A model generated the notes under the pieces. That model saw nothing but the letters and a program-made list of their open reading frames with translations, was not told the origin of the DNA and ran no database searches. Below, piece after piece: positions 10,287 to 21,948 of a stretch of DNA of 64,000 nucleotides (positions within the stretch are counted from its first letter, which is position 1; each line of letters starts with the position of its first letter). Position numbers and translations under genes: made by a program. The DNA is from Seminavis robusta. Taxonomy: Eukaryota; Bacillariophyta; Bacillariophyceae; Naviculales; Naviculaceae. The stretch lies in the NCBI GenBank assembly GCA_903772945.1, contig CAICTM010000037.1:1-64000 (forward strand), written 5' to 3'.

Positions 10287-10785
10287 ATGCCAACCAAGAT
10301 TACATGAATGATTAATCGACAATCAGCTCGTTCACGATACAACGAAGCAACCCGTAACCTAGCTAGCCAAGCGTTTCCTTGTTAGAATCATAGGCATCCA
10401 ACATGCTGCTTCCAAAGGAGCTCGTGGCTAGTCAGCTCTGATGCTAGCTAAACGAGGACAGCCGAACAGGCAGAATGAGAGTTGCATTCGAACTCGCGTG
10501 CACGGAGCACATCAGCTGCCGCAATTCACGATCATTTCATTGTTCCTTTATTCCTTCGCCAGCTCCGAAAATGTTTTTTTCCAAAGCAGTGCCAAAGGGA
10601 ATCTGATCCAAAGACAAGGACGAACCAGCAAGGTAGGTAGTAAGCTAGCTAGGAAAAAAGGAAGTGCACGTGTCCCTAATTTTACTCTACAACAGTAGCG
10701 CTTGCCAACGCTACATAATGGACCGATAATTATGCGACTCTTGGAAATCATGAAAGTGAAAAATGCAGTTTGCTGTGTAGCACTC
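10287..10785. other. intergenic region between convergent SDR and LRR genes
   Basis: This holds both 3' ends. The frames seen here are short, with no recognisable product, and I see no repeat. Confidence 0.5.
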
Positions 10786-13160
10786 TTAAGGGATATCGCC
10801 GCCGAATTGGACAGTGTAGGATCGGGAAGCAGCGGCATCGAATTCCACAGGTCCTTGGCGTACATATCCAAGTTCCCAAATGGGGTTGGAGTCGCCCAAC
10901 CAGACCTGATCGTTACAGTATTCGTCTCCATCCGCGCAGCACACGTTGCAGCATTGGCAGTCGACTTCTGGTGTAGCCGTGTCGCCTCGGCAGTCGGCAA
11001 CAAACATTTGGCGGACTTCAGGGAAACCGCAGACGGCATCGGCGGAACCAGTGATGCTGTTTTGCTCAATCATGAAGAAAGCTGTTGCATTAAAAAAGAG
11101 GAGGACGATTGAGTGATACATGTCAAGGAGAGACCAATGTTATCCCACCGGTTGTGAACTGAACTAAACTTACCGAGCTTCTCGAGGCCTCCAAGAGTCG
11201 ATGGAAGGGCACCATCCAACTTGTTGCGATTGAGGAGCAAGTAGCGTAGATTGACCAAGTTGCCGATTGATTCGGGAATGGATCCTTGGAGTTGGTTGTC
11301 ATCCAAATCCAAAAGCACCAAGGTGGTCATGTCACCAATCCAGTCTGGGATGGTTCCAGTGCGCTTGGTATTCTTGAGGGAAAGTTCCTGCAAGGAAGGC
11401 ATGCTTTTCAAGAATTCGGGAATGGCCCCCTCCGAAAAGGGATTCTTGGCCATGTACAAGAGTTCCAAACTGACCAAACCACCAAAGTTGGTGGGGATAT
11501 CTCCGGACAATTGGTTTCCAGTGACATCAAGCTGTTTCAAGGCGGTCAATTGACCAAAGGATGCTGGGATTTCCCCGGCCAACTCGTTCTCGTTGAGTGT
11601 CAAGATTTCCAATTTGGAGCCGGAAACGGTGAAACTGGGCAAGCTGGAGAATTGATTGCCATGGAGATCCAAAATTCGAACGTTGGCCAGAGTGAAAAGA
11701 CCTGCCGGGATTGGTCCGGTGAGCTTGTTGTGACTGGCATCCATGACCTCCAAGTTGGGCCAACTGTCGACCATGGAGTCTGTGATACTTCCTTCGAATT
11801 CGTTATCTTCAAAGACCAAGTGTCGGATGCTGGATAATCCCGCGAGCATATCAATTCCTCCGCTGAGCTGGTTGTCATCGAGGTAGAGGTTCTCCAAATT
11901 GACCAAATTGTTCAGGTTGGTAGGAATAGATCCGGTCCACTCATTGTTGGAGAGCACCAATGATTTGACGCTCACCAAGTTACCCAACCATTCGGGCAAG
12001 CCGCCGGTGAGGCCACAGTAGTGGAGCCCAATGTACTCAATGCTGGGTAGGGTTTGGAAGAAAGTAGGGAATCCATTGGTGAGTCCAGGGTTGTTGAAGG
12101 CTTCCAATTTCTTCAATCCCGTCAAATGGGACATCTCGTCAGGGAAGGATCCCGTCAAAAAGTTGGAGGCTGGAGTGTTGGCGACGGGTTTTTGAAGATA
12201 AGGTCGTCCGTTGGTTAGTTAGTTAACGCGATTGCAACAAGAACAAGAAACAAACAATAGTAGTGAATATGACTTACGGAAATGAAGGCCAGTGACGACA
12301 TTATCGACACAGTTGACTCCATATTGACGAATAGTCTTCTTATCCCCAGCGTAAGCCTTGAGGAACCATTTGCATTCCTGTTCCCCGTTCAAGAAATTCA
12401 AAGGGTTGGGCCAACGAGGACCTCCCACCGCGTAGAACATGGTAGCGACAACGTATCGTTGCTTAATGGCCGCCATATCCGGTGACTCCAAGTCCAATTG
12501 AAGGGTATCAGTGTCGGCCATCCAAAGAGCAGCCTTGTGCTGGGGAGATTGGTCATTGGTAAAGTCTTCCATGGTACTGAGATTCTCGTTCCAAAGAAGA
12601 TTGACCAGTTTTCCATACCGATTATCCGTGGGAGGATTGGTCGCGGGTGGGGCAGTCGTCGATTCCTGCTGAGGTGCGTCAGTGGCCACGGGTGTTGTGG
12701 GAGGATTGGTGGCGGTGACGGGAGGAGAGGTAGTGTCCGTGGTAGTAGCAGGCTTGCCTCCCGCAGGAGTCTCAAAGTTGTAGTCGCCACTCTCCGAGTT
12801 GCCATTCAATCCCATAGGAAACTCCTGATCTTCTGTGCCAGTGTTGGTGACGACCAACGTCACTGCCACTGCCACTGCAGCGACAATCACCAATGCAGCC
12901 ATGATGAACAACTTCCACCTGCCGTTACCGCCGCCATCCCGTCGTCCCATATCCAAGCGGACATCCTCCACAGAAGGGAGCTGATCATGCTCACTGCTGC
13001 CTTGAGATCCCGAAAAGGCCGTTTCAACGTCCGACTTTTGAGCCCAAGAGGCACCGCTGTCACGGCGGAAAATCTCAGAGTTGGCTCTCGCTTCTTCCAC
13101 GGAAGGAAGTTGGTCACCAGGACCGGCAGAATGGTCATCCGGACTCAACATGTTGGACAT
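10786..13160 (-). CDS. membrane-anchored leucine-rich repeat protein
   Basis: Three exons (13160-12278, 12169-11174, 11081-10786) join in frame to 724 codons. Residues 1-83 form a cytosolic tail in which DQLPSVE occurs twice (about 16-22 and 59-65). A single helix at about 84-105 (LFIMAALVIVAAVAVAV) follows, then a Thr/Pro-rich stalk. Next comes a capping region ending CKWFLKAY...YGVNCVDN, the stramenopile version of the plant LRR N-cap. About a dozen plant-type repeats follow (LVNLENLYLDDNQLSGGI, NLEVMDASHNKLTGPIPAG, TLVLLDLDDNQLQGSIPES), then a Cys-rich cap (CQCCNVCC). There is no kinase domain, so it resembles LRR receptor-like proteins. A role in surface recognition is inferred from plant relatives; the ligand is unknown. 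Confidence 0.88.
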
Positions 13161-14899
13161 TGGCTTCTCTTTCCAAACAGAACTGAACTACTCGAACGAC
13201 GACGAGTTGAGTTGAGATGAGATAGATCTGATCTGCAACCAGCGAAATGAGACGATTGTCTTTTCTCCTTTCCAAAAAAGAGAAAGATGAGGTCAGAGAT
13301 CCCAACGGTAGCAAGAGGTGCGGCTGCCCGGATGGCTTCACAATAGTGTGAGAATTGAGAAAATTGGGGAGGGCGAAAAATGTTCTTTGTTTTGACGTTC
13401 CAACTGCCACCAATCTAATGCGTCTGTTGAGTCGAATGGGTCGACTGTGTACCCACCAGTCCTGTGCACAAAAGTCCGTATACCTCCAGTTATGGTAATG
13501 ACGTTTTACTCGGACATGGAATTTTCCGGAGTATCGCCAAGAGTGTACTTACATGATGCACGATTTCTATATCGCGTGGCGAGAGTGGCGCGGTATCGCG
13601 ATACTCGTGCCAAAACATGTTGTCGTTCGCATCCTTCCCTCCTTTCATCATGAGGTTGGATGGTAGGTGGTCCTGGTACCAATGGTTGACACGACCTATC
13701 ACAGCATCACAGCTCTATTGTAGTATGTCATAGGTCTGCAAGCAAACAAGCTATTGTTACTCCTGTTGTTAACCAGCTCAAAATTCGGCCATGGCGCATA
13801 TACAGTACCACATCGTGCCTTCGGTTAGAAAAAGGATCCAATCCATGCCAGAGCTTCCCACAGGTTACATGTAGTCCAGCCAGGATTGACTGGCAAGAGT
13901 CGAGTCAAAGAAAAACTCACTATTGTGGCGTTGTGACCAGTGAGAATAAAAACTCTCGTTGGAAGAGTACCTTGCAGACAGAGCCCAACGGCTCCTCCTC
14001 GTCCACAAAAACCTAGCTACGTACCAGATGGTAGCTAGCTTTACACCCGTTCTGGTACCACTAAAACAATGCTAGATAGCCAGCCAAAAGCCCGCATCAT
14101 GGCTAATTCCTTCACCATTCCTTCGATTTTAGCGCTTCTGTCATGTGTGTGGGTCTCAGCTTTTTCCTGCAGGTACCTACTGGTAACAAGTACCAATGAC
14201 GCTCGGGCCGATCTGATCTGATCCGCGTGAAAATATCAAAGGATCTCTTGTTTTGATGACGAATTGCTTCTGTTTCAAGGTGTCAAACTGACGTCTGTGG
14301 GTGTAAAAGGACACCGGCACGGGTTGACTTCTACCACATACTACATGTATGTCATAGCTAGCTAGTACTAGTACCGGTAGCTAGTACTAGCTAGTGGTAC
14401 CATGCAGCTCTACTGTATGCATACCGATAGGTGCAGCATGCCGTGACATCCAATCGGCGGGAGGGAGATACATGCCTCGGTGGTATTGGAAGCAACATGA
14501 GCCCCCCGAGCTGCGAGGCTGGTATGCTTACATGGAGTTAGCTAGCTAGCTAGCTTCACTTTTCAACTTGCTTCTTTGGAGCTGTCAGTCATTCCAACCT
14601 GGGCGAAATTCCCCGTCTTGCTTTCAGCAACAGTGACATTTCAAGTGTTGGTCGTCTCATAGGCATGGACCGCGGGCGACCACGGGCCGAGAAAGCAGGG
14701 GAGCTGCGTGGATTCTGTTCTAACTAACCATGGATTATCTTGTTTTGTACAACAAGTAAGAAGCCAACCACCAGCCACCTGGTGCAATTCTGTTGTGGGT
14801 TTCAGTTGCTGCATCAATTATTCAAGTAGCATGCTTTGGTGTACAGTCGTAGACCAGCACATCCAATTTTTGTTTGGATGTGGTCTAGCTAGCTACAGC

Positions 14900-15720
14900 C
14901 ATGTGGGTAGGTCAAGGGTACTCCGGAGTAGGCTAATTCGATGCAGGTGCTGGTCCAGTTGTGGATCCATTGGTCCAGTTGTTGGTCCTAAAGGCGTGGG
15001 TCCTGGTGATGGTTGATTGTGGGCGAGAGGGCCAGGAGAATGATGATGATGATGATGATGTGCGGTGGCAATGGATTGAGAGCTGGCAATGGACCTTGTG
15101 TTGGTCCTAGCCCAATTAAGACCGCCTGGAGTTGAATCAGCGTACCGTAGTGGTCATGGCGCAGGAGCCGGGAATTGACCCGTAGTGGCGGCTACTGTTG
15201 GTTGGTCCTCCCGGTAAGTATGGGTTTGGCTTCAAGATAGGGCGGGTAGCGTCGTTTAGGAACTGGAGACAAGTCTTTGATTGGACCTGGACCTATTCCA
15301 GGCTTTTGTTTTTGATGATAGGTTAGAGCACAAATGATTAGTGAATTTGTCTAGGCCTTCTCATCCAGGTTTTGGGGATAGGGCGTGTGGCCTGTTGTGG
15401 GAGATTTTATTGGTTGAATGGTCCAGTCCAGCAATGCGTTAGGTGTTGGAGCTGGAGTAGTGCAACAGATAGATAGGTCCAGGTTGTGGTACATGAGTGG
15501 GTCCTGGAGTTCTGAGGATATTGGCCAGTGTTGGGGTCTGGCTGGCAATGGATGTTGGGTCTGCCTGGTGTGGGTCCTGTTGTCGATCCAGGCAAGTGTG
15601 AGGAGTAGTTGACCCAGGTTTGTGCCAGGTGTTGTTATCTGGAGTTGGCCTGGGAGTGGTGCCTGGCGGTGGACTCGGGTGTAAGTCCAGGTACACAGGT
15701 CCTGGTATTCTTGAAATCTG
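14900..15720. repeat. degenerate GGTCC-rich repeat tract
   Basis: Short phrases such as TGGTCCAGTTGTGG, GGTCCTGGTGATGG, GTGGGTCCTGGAGTT and GTCCAGGTACACAGGTCC recur at irregular spacing, giving proline/threonine-rich phantom frames on the minus strand. There is no constant period by eye. Confidence 0.45.
15041..15060 (+). repeat. (TGA)n microsatellite
   Basis: TGATGATGATGATGATGATG, uninterrupted for 20 bases. Confidence 0.95.
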
Positions 15721-16311
15721 TGATGAATTGCATGGGAGCGTTGTATCCGAGCCCCCATCCCAACTGGTTTGCCAACCAATTTCCACAACCCCTCCCTTCC
15801 TCACCCCCAACCAACCCCCCCTTCGGCACCCCCCAGCTACTTTCCCTTAGTTAGACCCCCTTCGGTGGTGCGAATAGTTGAATCCCTAGCCAGAGTCCCG
15901 AACGGGCCTCCCCTTTACTAAATGACCGGCTTGCCACAGCAGCGACAACAAGAGCAGCATCCAACGCTGCTTTTCCCACCCTTTCATTCTCGTTCTCAGA
16001 CAACACTAACGAACGTAAAAGGGAAAAGGTTGCTTCAGCAGAGGGCAAGGAGCATACCCAAAGCTGTTTGGGGGTTGTCGAGAACCCAAGGAAACTATTA
16101 ATATTCAATCCACAGCTAGAAGACGCCTTGCTTACTCGTCACTCGCACATCGACTGACGTTTGCTTCGCTCGCTTCCTTCGGCTCCTCGAGGTATCACTC
16201 AACAACACTCACTCGAGATCACACTTCAGCTCTCCATTGCTAGCTAGTAGTTCCGTCGCCTATTGATTGATTGATTGATTGATTGGTTGGTTGATCGACC
16301 CCCAATAAACC

Positions 16312-17916
16312 ATGGAGAACCGAGCGAAATCACGTGGAAAGTCACCACCTCGGGGAGAATCGGATGTGGAATGGGTGCAGCAAGCGTTGGCGGGCTTACA
16401 ACTTCCACGCATGCCTCAGGCTCCCTTTCACCCAGAAAACCCAGAACAGTCGAGTTCCTCAACAAATCCAACTATCCGCATTCTCTTGGTGTCTGATATC
16501 GATCTTCCGTCGGCATCAGCTTTGGCAGAGTACACCTTGCTGCAGAATAATCAAGTTTTTGATGCCTCCCGCATTGACTTGTGTATTGCCTGTGGTCCCT
16601 TTTGCCGAGACGAAGACCTGTTGCCGTATCTGAGAGGGAAGCAACGGAAACGATTACAGGATCTCTTGGAAGACGAGAGAAAGCGCAACAACAAACAGCA
16701 ACTCAACGGGGGAAATAGGACATCGCCTGCTTGGTCTTCCGTCTTTTTCCGATCCAGAGAAGAGACGGCTGCTTTGGAGGGGCTAGTCACTGCTGCCATC
16801 TCCCAACTGGAGAGTATTGTCTGTCGGGTCGTCTTTTGCCCTGGAAATACAGACCCTCTCACAACCAGTACTAGCGCAGAAGACCTTCGCTTTACACCCA
16901 ATTCACGGAATATTCATAGACAGTGGTTGCCTCTGGCGCCTGGTCTGGGATGCGCTGGGTTGCTCTTTCTAGATGCGCCAAATGGGGTCCTGCAGATGAC
17001 TCCTCCTCGAGGACGGAGGTTGAACCAACCGCTTGACTATGACAGCGACGAAGAAGTGGATGGGGAACGGTATAGTGACCACAATTACTCGAATAGGCAC
17101 GGAGACAGAAAGACTAGAGGAAAGGGAAACACGTTACGATTGACGAGAGTTCATGGTAACGATGGAATGGGGTAAGTTTTTTCTGCGATATTGCTTTGTT
17201 GACGTGTTTTCTCGTCTTCTTGCTTATCAAATGTGGAAACTGCAATGGTATGGAAACTGCTGCTCGTACGTAGTTCGGACAACTACTTGCAGACGTTAGA
17301 ACGCCTCATTCAAAATGCACCGAACCCTCAGCCAAACTACCCGTTTGGAACCAAACTTTCCCAAACAATCCTTGTCACTCATTACTTTCGACCGCCCGTC
17401 GAAGAACGGGAAGACGATGGATCCGAAGACAACAATGTATATGGCCAGTACCGAAGCAGCGAAGATGAAACATACTATGATGTGATGAATGGCGGTGACG
17501 ACAGGGTGGCTAACGTGAGCCAGGACTCGGGTGATGACTGTAGCGACGACGACAATGACAATGACAACAACAACAACCAGAAAGGTTGCGACCAGGTGCC
17601 AAAACCCTGGCCGCCGGATCATTCCAATTTTGTAGGCTCCTCCTTGGTGCAAGAACATTTGGCCTTGGAGATTGCTAGTGGCGGAGGTGTGTCACAACGA
17701 CCTAAAGAGGTACAAAAGGGCAATGTGCGAATAGTGATACCGGGTTCATTGCGGGAGCGGGGAGAGTTTTGTTTGGTCGACATGTCTCTGGTGGAGCAAG
17801 CGGTCAAGAAGAATATGACTACAGCAGCGTCGTCACCTCCCGCAAAGAAGATAAAACCAACGTTTGCCTGGAGGGTAGGAAGTGTGGAGTTCCACAACAT
17901 GGAGCGGTTGCCCTAA
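16312..17916 (+). CDS. metallophosphoesterase-like protein, active site partly degenerate
   Basis: Two exons (16312-17171 and 17274-17916) join across a 102-base GT-AG intron to 500 codons. The start is the first ATG after an ATTG run. The central region has the layout of calcineurin-like phosphoesterases: a hydrophobic strand ending in LVSDID (about residues 59-64), IDLCIACGPFC where the family has GD, then VVFCPGNTDP in place of the usual GNHD, and ILVTHYFRP where a family H-x-H block would be. Metal ligands are thus partly replaced, so catalysis is doubtful. A long acidic Asp/Asn-rich insertion (roughly residues 313-375) interrupts the second half. No signal or membrane helix. Fold assignment is by strand and motif order only; a related non-catalytic scaffold role is possible. 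Confidence 0.6.
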
Positions 17917-18467
17917 TAGAAATTAGCACTCTTCCTTGGTTAAAAACGAACACAATCGTACCTGTGGCTCGTGTGTTTGCTTGGCACTATGCTTTAGTCG
18001 CCGTTCGCTTGAACGGAGTGCCGTACCGGTACCGTAGTCTAGCCTGTACTACTTGTGGACCCAAGAAAACTTCATTGGCTTTTATGGTGGATAGTGGAAA
18101 CGAACGATAGTCGATCGAGGCCCCAACTGTACCGGTACCTGGTAGCTCGCACCACAAGCACCGGAAGTCCACAAGGTGATACCGGTAGAGATCATTTCGG
18201 AGTACTACTACTATTGAATCGAAAACACGGAATGTCAATACTTTATTGTAATTGTACTAAATACATGCTTCATTTAGATCAGAGAAGAATATGCTGTCCC
18301 TAAAATGGTTGAAGGAGGAATTTGGTTCGTTGTCCGTCGGAATGATCAATCTCTGAGCGCTGGGGTGGCTTGCACTGGAGCGGCTACGCAGGTGATTCGA
18401 TTCGTCAGTACTGTAAGAAGAAGAGTGTTGGGCGCGTGGGTTGGTTCATTTGGCCTGCATTTTTTCC
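17917..18467. other. intergenic region between convergent genes
   Basis: This contains two 3' ends. A few short ACCGGTACC-type palindromic words occur (18023-18032, 18129-18140). No gene is supported. Confidence 0.5.
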
Positions 18468-19148
18468 TTAGCAGCCACATGCACTTGCATCCCCAGAGGA
18501 TGCATCCTGTGCCCCGTTGTGATCATCTAATTTGACAGTGTTCTGTTGGCTTCCATTGATGCCTTTGATCCCTGTCTTGTTCTTTGAGGCAGCAAGTGCT
18601 CGATCATGCACAATACCAATCAGCTTTTCAAATGCCTTCAATACATTCTCCCCGCTCTTGGCAGACGTCTCCAGCATCTCCATACCGTACTCTTGGCAGA
18701 ACTGTTCGGCCTTTTCTTGAGTGACTTCACGAGACGCTTCTAAATCACTCTTATTTCCTACTAGAAGCTTTGCAAGATCATCACTGGAAGCATGGTCATT
18801 GAGCTGGGCCATCCAGCGTTCCGAGAGCGATTCAAAGGACTTGGCATTGGAAATATCATACACCAGAATCACTCCCTTTGCCTTGCGAAAATAGGTGGGA
18901 AGTAGCACGCGAGCGAACCTTTCTTGTCCGGCAGTATCCCAGATTTGCGCTTTTACTTTTCCATGCTCTGTGTCCAGCATTTGAGTGTCAAACTCAATGC
19001 CCATGGTGGCCGAAATATCGTGGTTCAAAGGTCGATCTGGATTTGTCAACCGCGCCACGAGACTCGTTTTGCCTACACCAGAGTCTCCTAGCATGACAAT
19101 CTTGTACAGAGGTGGCTTTCCGCCTGTGGATGTTGGTCTTGACGACAT
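18468..19148 (-). CDS. Rab-family small GTPase
   Basis: A single exon of 226 codons starts at the ATG at 19148; upstream in-frame extension uses only a TTG. All five GTPase boxes are present: P-loop GDSGVGKT, switch I Thr in ISATMGIEF, WDTAGQERF, NKSDL and ETSAK. The C-terminus is CGC, a Rab double-cysteine prenylation signal, after a variable Asn/Asp-rich tail. Rab proteins cycle between GDP and GTP forms to direct vesicle tethering at particular membranes. Switch regions (WDTAGQERFARVLLPTYFRKAKG) are Rab-like and not Ras, Ran or Arf. Which Rab subfamily cannot be fixed by eye. It is convergent with the phosphoesterase-like gene and divergent from RPA12. Confidence 0.93.
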   Translation of the reverse strand: MSSRPTSTGGKPPLYKIVMLGDSGVGKTSLVARLTNPDRPLNHDISATMGIEFDTQMLDTEHGKVKAQIWDTAGQERFARVLLPTYFRKAKGVILVYDISNAKSFESLSERWMAQLNDHASSDDLAKLLVGNKSDLEASREVTQEKAEQFCQEYGMEMLETSAKSGENVLKAFEKLIGIVHDRALAASKNKTGIKGINGSQQNTVKLDDHNGAQDASSGDASACGC

Positions 19149-19695
19149 GGTTGCTGCTGCTTTTGTTTTCTGAGTTCTCTTGTGTAAAGTACCAATCAAT
19201 CAATCATACAATAGAATTGATGAAGTGTGCTCTTGTTAGTTGGCCTGTTCGTATGACAATCGATCGAAGTGAGAACTGTTTCACCAAAGCTCATTCTTGT
19301 GGCGAGGTGAAGAGTTGCCAATGATGGAGGGCGCGGTCGATCGTCCCATAATGAAATAAAATAAAACCCAAAACCATTCATTTGGACCTCAATTTATGTA
19401 ATTTAGCTTTCAAATTTACCAAATAATCAAATAATTTAGTGACTGTGAGGACATGTAATTTCGAATTGGAGGGCAGATCCGTTTATCCTCGGAGGAGGGA
19501 AAGAGAGGGCGGCGTCGAGCCTGGTGGGCTCACCAAAGCTACAGCAAGGTTAAGGTTTAGACTCACTGGTGAATGAATGATACTCTGTCGATCACAGCCA
19601 CCGATCTTTCTCGTTTCTGCAACTTCGAAATTGCAGAACAACCTTCCAAAGAAGAACAACTGGACTACCGGTAGCACTACCTTACTTGATTGACC
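19149..19695. other. divergent promoter region between Rab and RPA12 genes
   Basis: These 547 bases hold both 5' ends. An AT-rich stretch (19350-19450) is the only compositional feature. No gene is supported. Confidence 0.5.
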
Positions 19696-20049
19696 ATGCC
19701 CTGGCCGTTTTGCCCTGGTTGCCGTTCGACGCTCCTCGTGGACGAAGGAGGCGGTATCGAGTGCAGTGTCTGTCCCTATCGAGACAATCTTTCTAGTCTC
19801 AAAGAGATTCCAACGAAAGTTACCTACTCCTCAGATCGTCCGATCCCTCTCTGGGCCAAAAGTGATGCTGAACAAGCTGCTCTAAAGAAATCCCAACAAC
19901 CTACTCGTGCCACAATCGAGGAACCTTGTGTGAAATGTGGCGCTCCCGAAGTTGGCTACTACACAGTACAGTTACGATCCGTTGATGAAGGCCAAACGGT
20001 GTTCTATGAGTGTCCCCAGTGCAATCACACTTGGTCCATCAACAACTAG
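19696..20049 (+). CDS. RPA12: DNA-directed RNA polymerase I subunit RPA12
   Basis: A single exon of 117 codons, close to the normal RPA12 size of about 120. The ATG at 19696 starts the protein; a TTG six bases upstream extends the frame but is not a credible start. The N-terminal zinc ribbon has CPGC and CSVC pairs, the C-terminal ribbon CVKC and CPQC. Between them lies YYTVQLRSVDEGQTVFYEC, the acidic-hairpin signature shared with TFIIS; the QLRS-DEG-TVFY form fits RPA12 better than RPB9 or RPC11. In the polymerase I complex this subunit stimulates RNA cleavage during backtracking and aids termination of rRNA synthesis in the nucleolus. The start is close to a divergent Rab gene. The 3' end lies only about 60 bases from the convergent kinase gene. 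Confidence 0.9.
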   Translation: MPWPFCPGCRSTLLVDEGGGIECSVCPYRDNLSSLKEIPTKVTYSSDRPIPLWAKSDAEQAALKKSQQPTRATIEEPCVKCGAPEVGYYTVQLRSVDEGQTVFYECPQCNHTWSINN

Positions 20050-20110
20050 CTAGCTAGCTAGTCTATACAATGCTGAAGCAAGCACCCAAGCAAATGACAA
20101 TGGACTACTA

Positions 20111-21948
20111 CTAGGGACTGTTATTGAGCTCCAAGCTGTGTGTCGATCTGTCTTCCATGTGTTGTGTACGACGTTGCACTCGGGCATCAGTGGTCATGTC
20201 ATTGAGATCTCCACGAATCATAATGGCAACACGCTTCATATCAGGTCTGGCTTTGGGGTCCTTATCCCAAGCTTCAGGAAGAACCAACCGAGTGAGGGGC
20301 GGCCACTTTTTGTCAATGGTGGGCCTCTGGTTGTTGATTACCACTTTGTCTATAAACTGATCTGGAGAGCAACCTTTGAATGCGTGTTGCAGAGAAAGGA
20401 GTTCCCTTGGCAAGAAAGTAGAAAGACTGCTGAGTTGCGTTGATTGATTGATGACAAATAATAATGATAGAGAGAATGGACAGGTGCCTACCATAAAAGA
20501 ATACTAAAACTGTAGACGTCGCATTTTGTGTCGTAGGGTTTGCATTGCACCACCTCGGGAGACTGCGGGAAAACCAACAGGGAACAGTCGTTTAGCATGA
20601 GTTTGGGCAGCAACAGTTGCGGTCGTCGAAAACATCTATGAACGAACCACTGCAAAAGGGAACAAAATAACACGATTAGGTCACGCCATGAAGGACTCTT
20701 CACACCCCCACTGATGGTCCATGACTGACTTACTGTATGGTAATGAACCCGCCCGCCCTGTCAATTTGTAGCCATAGCCCCCGTCCTTGCACTTGAGACG
20801 AGGCTCCAAGTCCTTGCACAAACCAAAATCAAACACCTTCACATCGCCTAGAATTTTCAGTGGGGCGCGGAGTTTAAGGAAACGTCATACGCAATCAAGT
20901 AAATGAAGGAACACACTCACCTCGCACATCAAAGCCAATATTCTGGGTTGGCAAGAGGAAGCAAGCAACGAAGAAGAAAAGGCAGGTTGAGACAGAAGCA
21001 AAATCAGCGAAACTCAGTTGACAACACAATATACTGTAGGTAAACAAGTGAGATCGTACCTCGGGTTTGATATCTCTAACGGGGATTGATACAAAAGACC
21101 AGCACAACAAACAAATTAGGCATCATTAGTCGTCACATCCAAGATAATGAATTGGGTTCAACTTGAGTGCAATCAAATTGGTTTTTGAATTACCTGTACA
21201 CCAATCGATTCTCGTGCAGATACATGAATGCCACAGCCAAATCATATGCCACAATCATTCGTTCTTTGAGCACCTGCATGAATACCTCATGATTTTTGCC
21301 AAATCCGCAACAACAGCCACTGTTTTTGGAAAGGAGTTTCTTCCAAGCATTTATTCTCTGATCCAATGTCCCGAATAATCTATCCATGACAATGAAGAAA
21401 TCTTGATTCAAATAGCTTCCAGCAGCCACTCCTCGCATCTTTACGATATTCGGATGCCAGACGACACTCAGGTACTTGGCTTCCACTGCAAGGTCGATCA
21501 TTCCTCTGGCCTTTTCGACTTCAGATAGATTGTCGTGTAACCGTTTGAGGGCGTATCTTGTGACGCCCCTTCGCAAGCATCGATTGGCCATGAGCTCTCG
21601 AGCAACACTGACTTCATAATGAGCGTCGTCTTCGTACAAATCTCCACCCGGAGTGTTGGAGATTGCAACTTTTTTGGAATCGCCGTCTTCCTTTTTGCTT
21701 TCTTCTTCCTTTTCACCTTCTGTGGATATTTCTGGTTCTTTTTCCAAATCAAAGGCCGTAACTTCATTGACAACTCCAAATCCACCGGCACCCAGCGTTC
21801 GGCCAAGTTCAATTTCTGTATGCCTGAACATGGGCATGGGACGAGGACGGTGGCCTCGTTCCTTGATAATGTAGGAATCATCGACCGCAGCCAAGATCTT
21901 GTCGGCTCGGTTCAACAAGTCCTGAGCTCGTTGTCGATCATTCGTCAT
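20111..21948 (-). CDS. protein kinase (TKL-like) encoded in seven exons including very small ones
   Basis: Exons: 21948-21194, 21075-21060 (16 bases), 20942-20921 (22), 20847-20734, a proposed 20649-20648 (2), 20562-20492, 20405-20111. Together they give 424 codons. Seen motifs: Gly loop LGAGGFG (about 52-58), Lys135 in YALKRL after an unusually long acidic insertion (about 64-130), catalytic Asp253 in YRDIKPEN, Asp271 in DFG, and SPE (304-306). The small exons encode exactly DIKPE and NIGFDVRG. The 2-base exon supplies the TG of Met303; without it the frame fails soon after. The sequence style (DFGLCKDL) matches stramenopile tyrosine-kinase-like Ser/Thr kinases. Substrate unknown. An N-terminal coiled-coil-like segment precedes the domain. 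The kinase call is secure; the 2-base exon is a hypothesis. Confidence 0.85.

Larger units (their letters stand above)
13161..16311. other. long gene-free interval with simple-sequence patches
   Basis: No frame in these 3.1 kb has a recognisable product. It contains the LRR gene promoter at its left, CTAGCTAG and TAGTACTAG palindromic patches (14350-14400, 14535-14557), a TGA microsatellite (15041-15060), a GGTCC/CCAGG-rich degenerate repeat tract (about 14900-15720), and an ATTG run (16262-16282) just before the next gene. Frames of 60-145 codons near 15351-15854 are products of the repeat tract. Confidence 0.55.

Noticed and set aside
11286-11837. 183-codon forward frame inside the LRR gene
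   Set aside because: Antisense shadow of the regular LRR coding sequence.
15351-15854. Several frames of 60-145 codons on both strands
   Set aside because: They arise from the GGTCC-rich repeat tract, are Pro/Thr/Gly-biased and have no start, splice or motif support.
19149-19199. Upstream extension of the Rab start
   Set aside because: It begins with TTG in an ATTG repeat; the ATG at 19148 fits the family.
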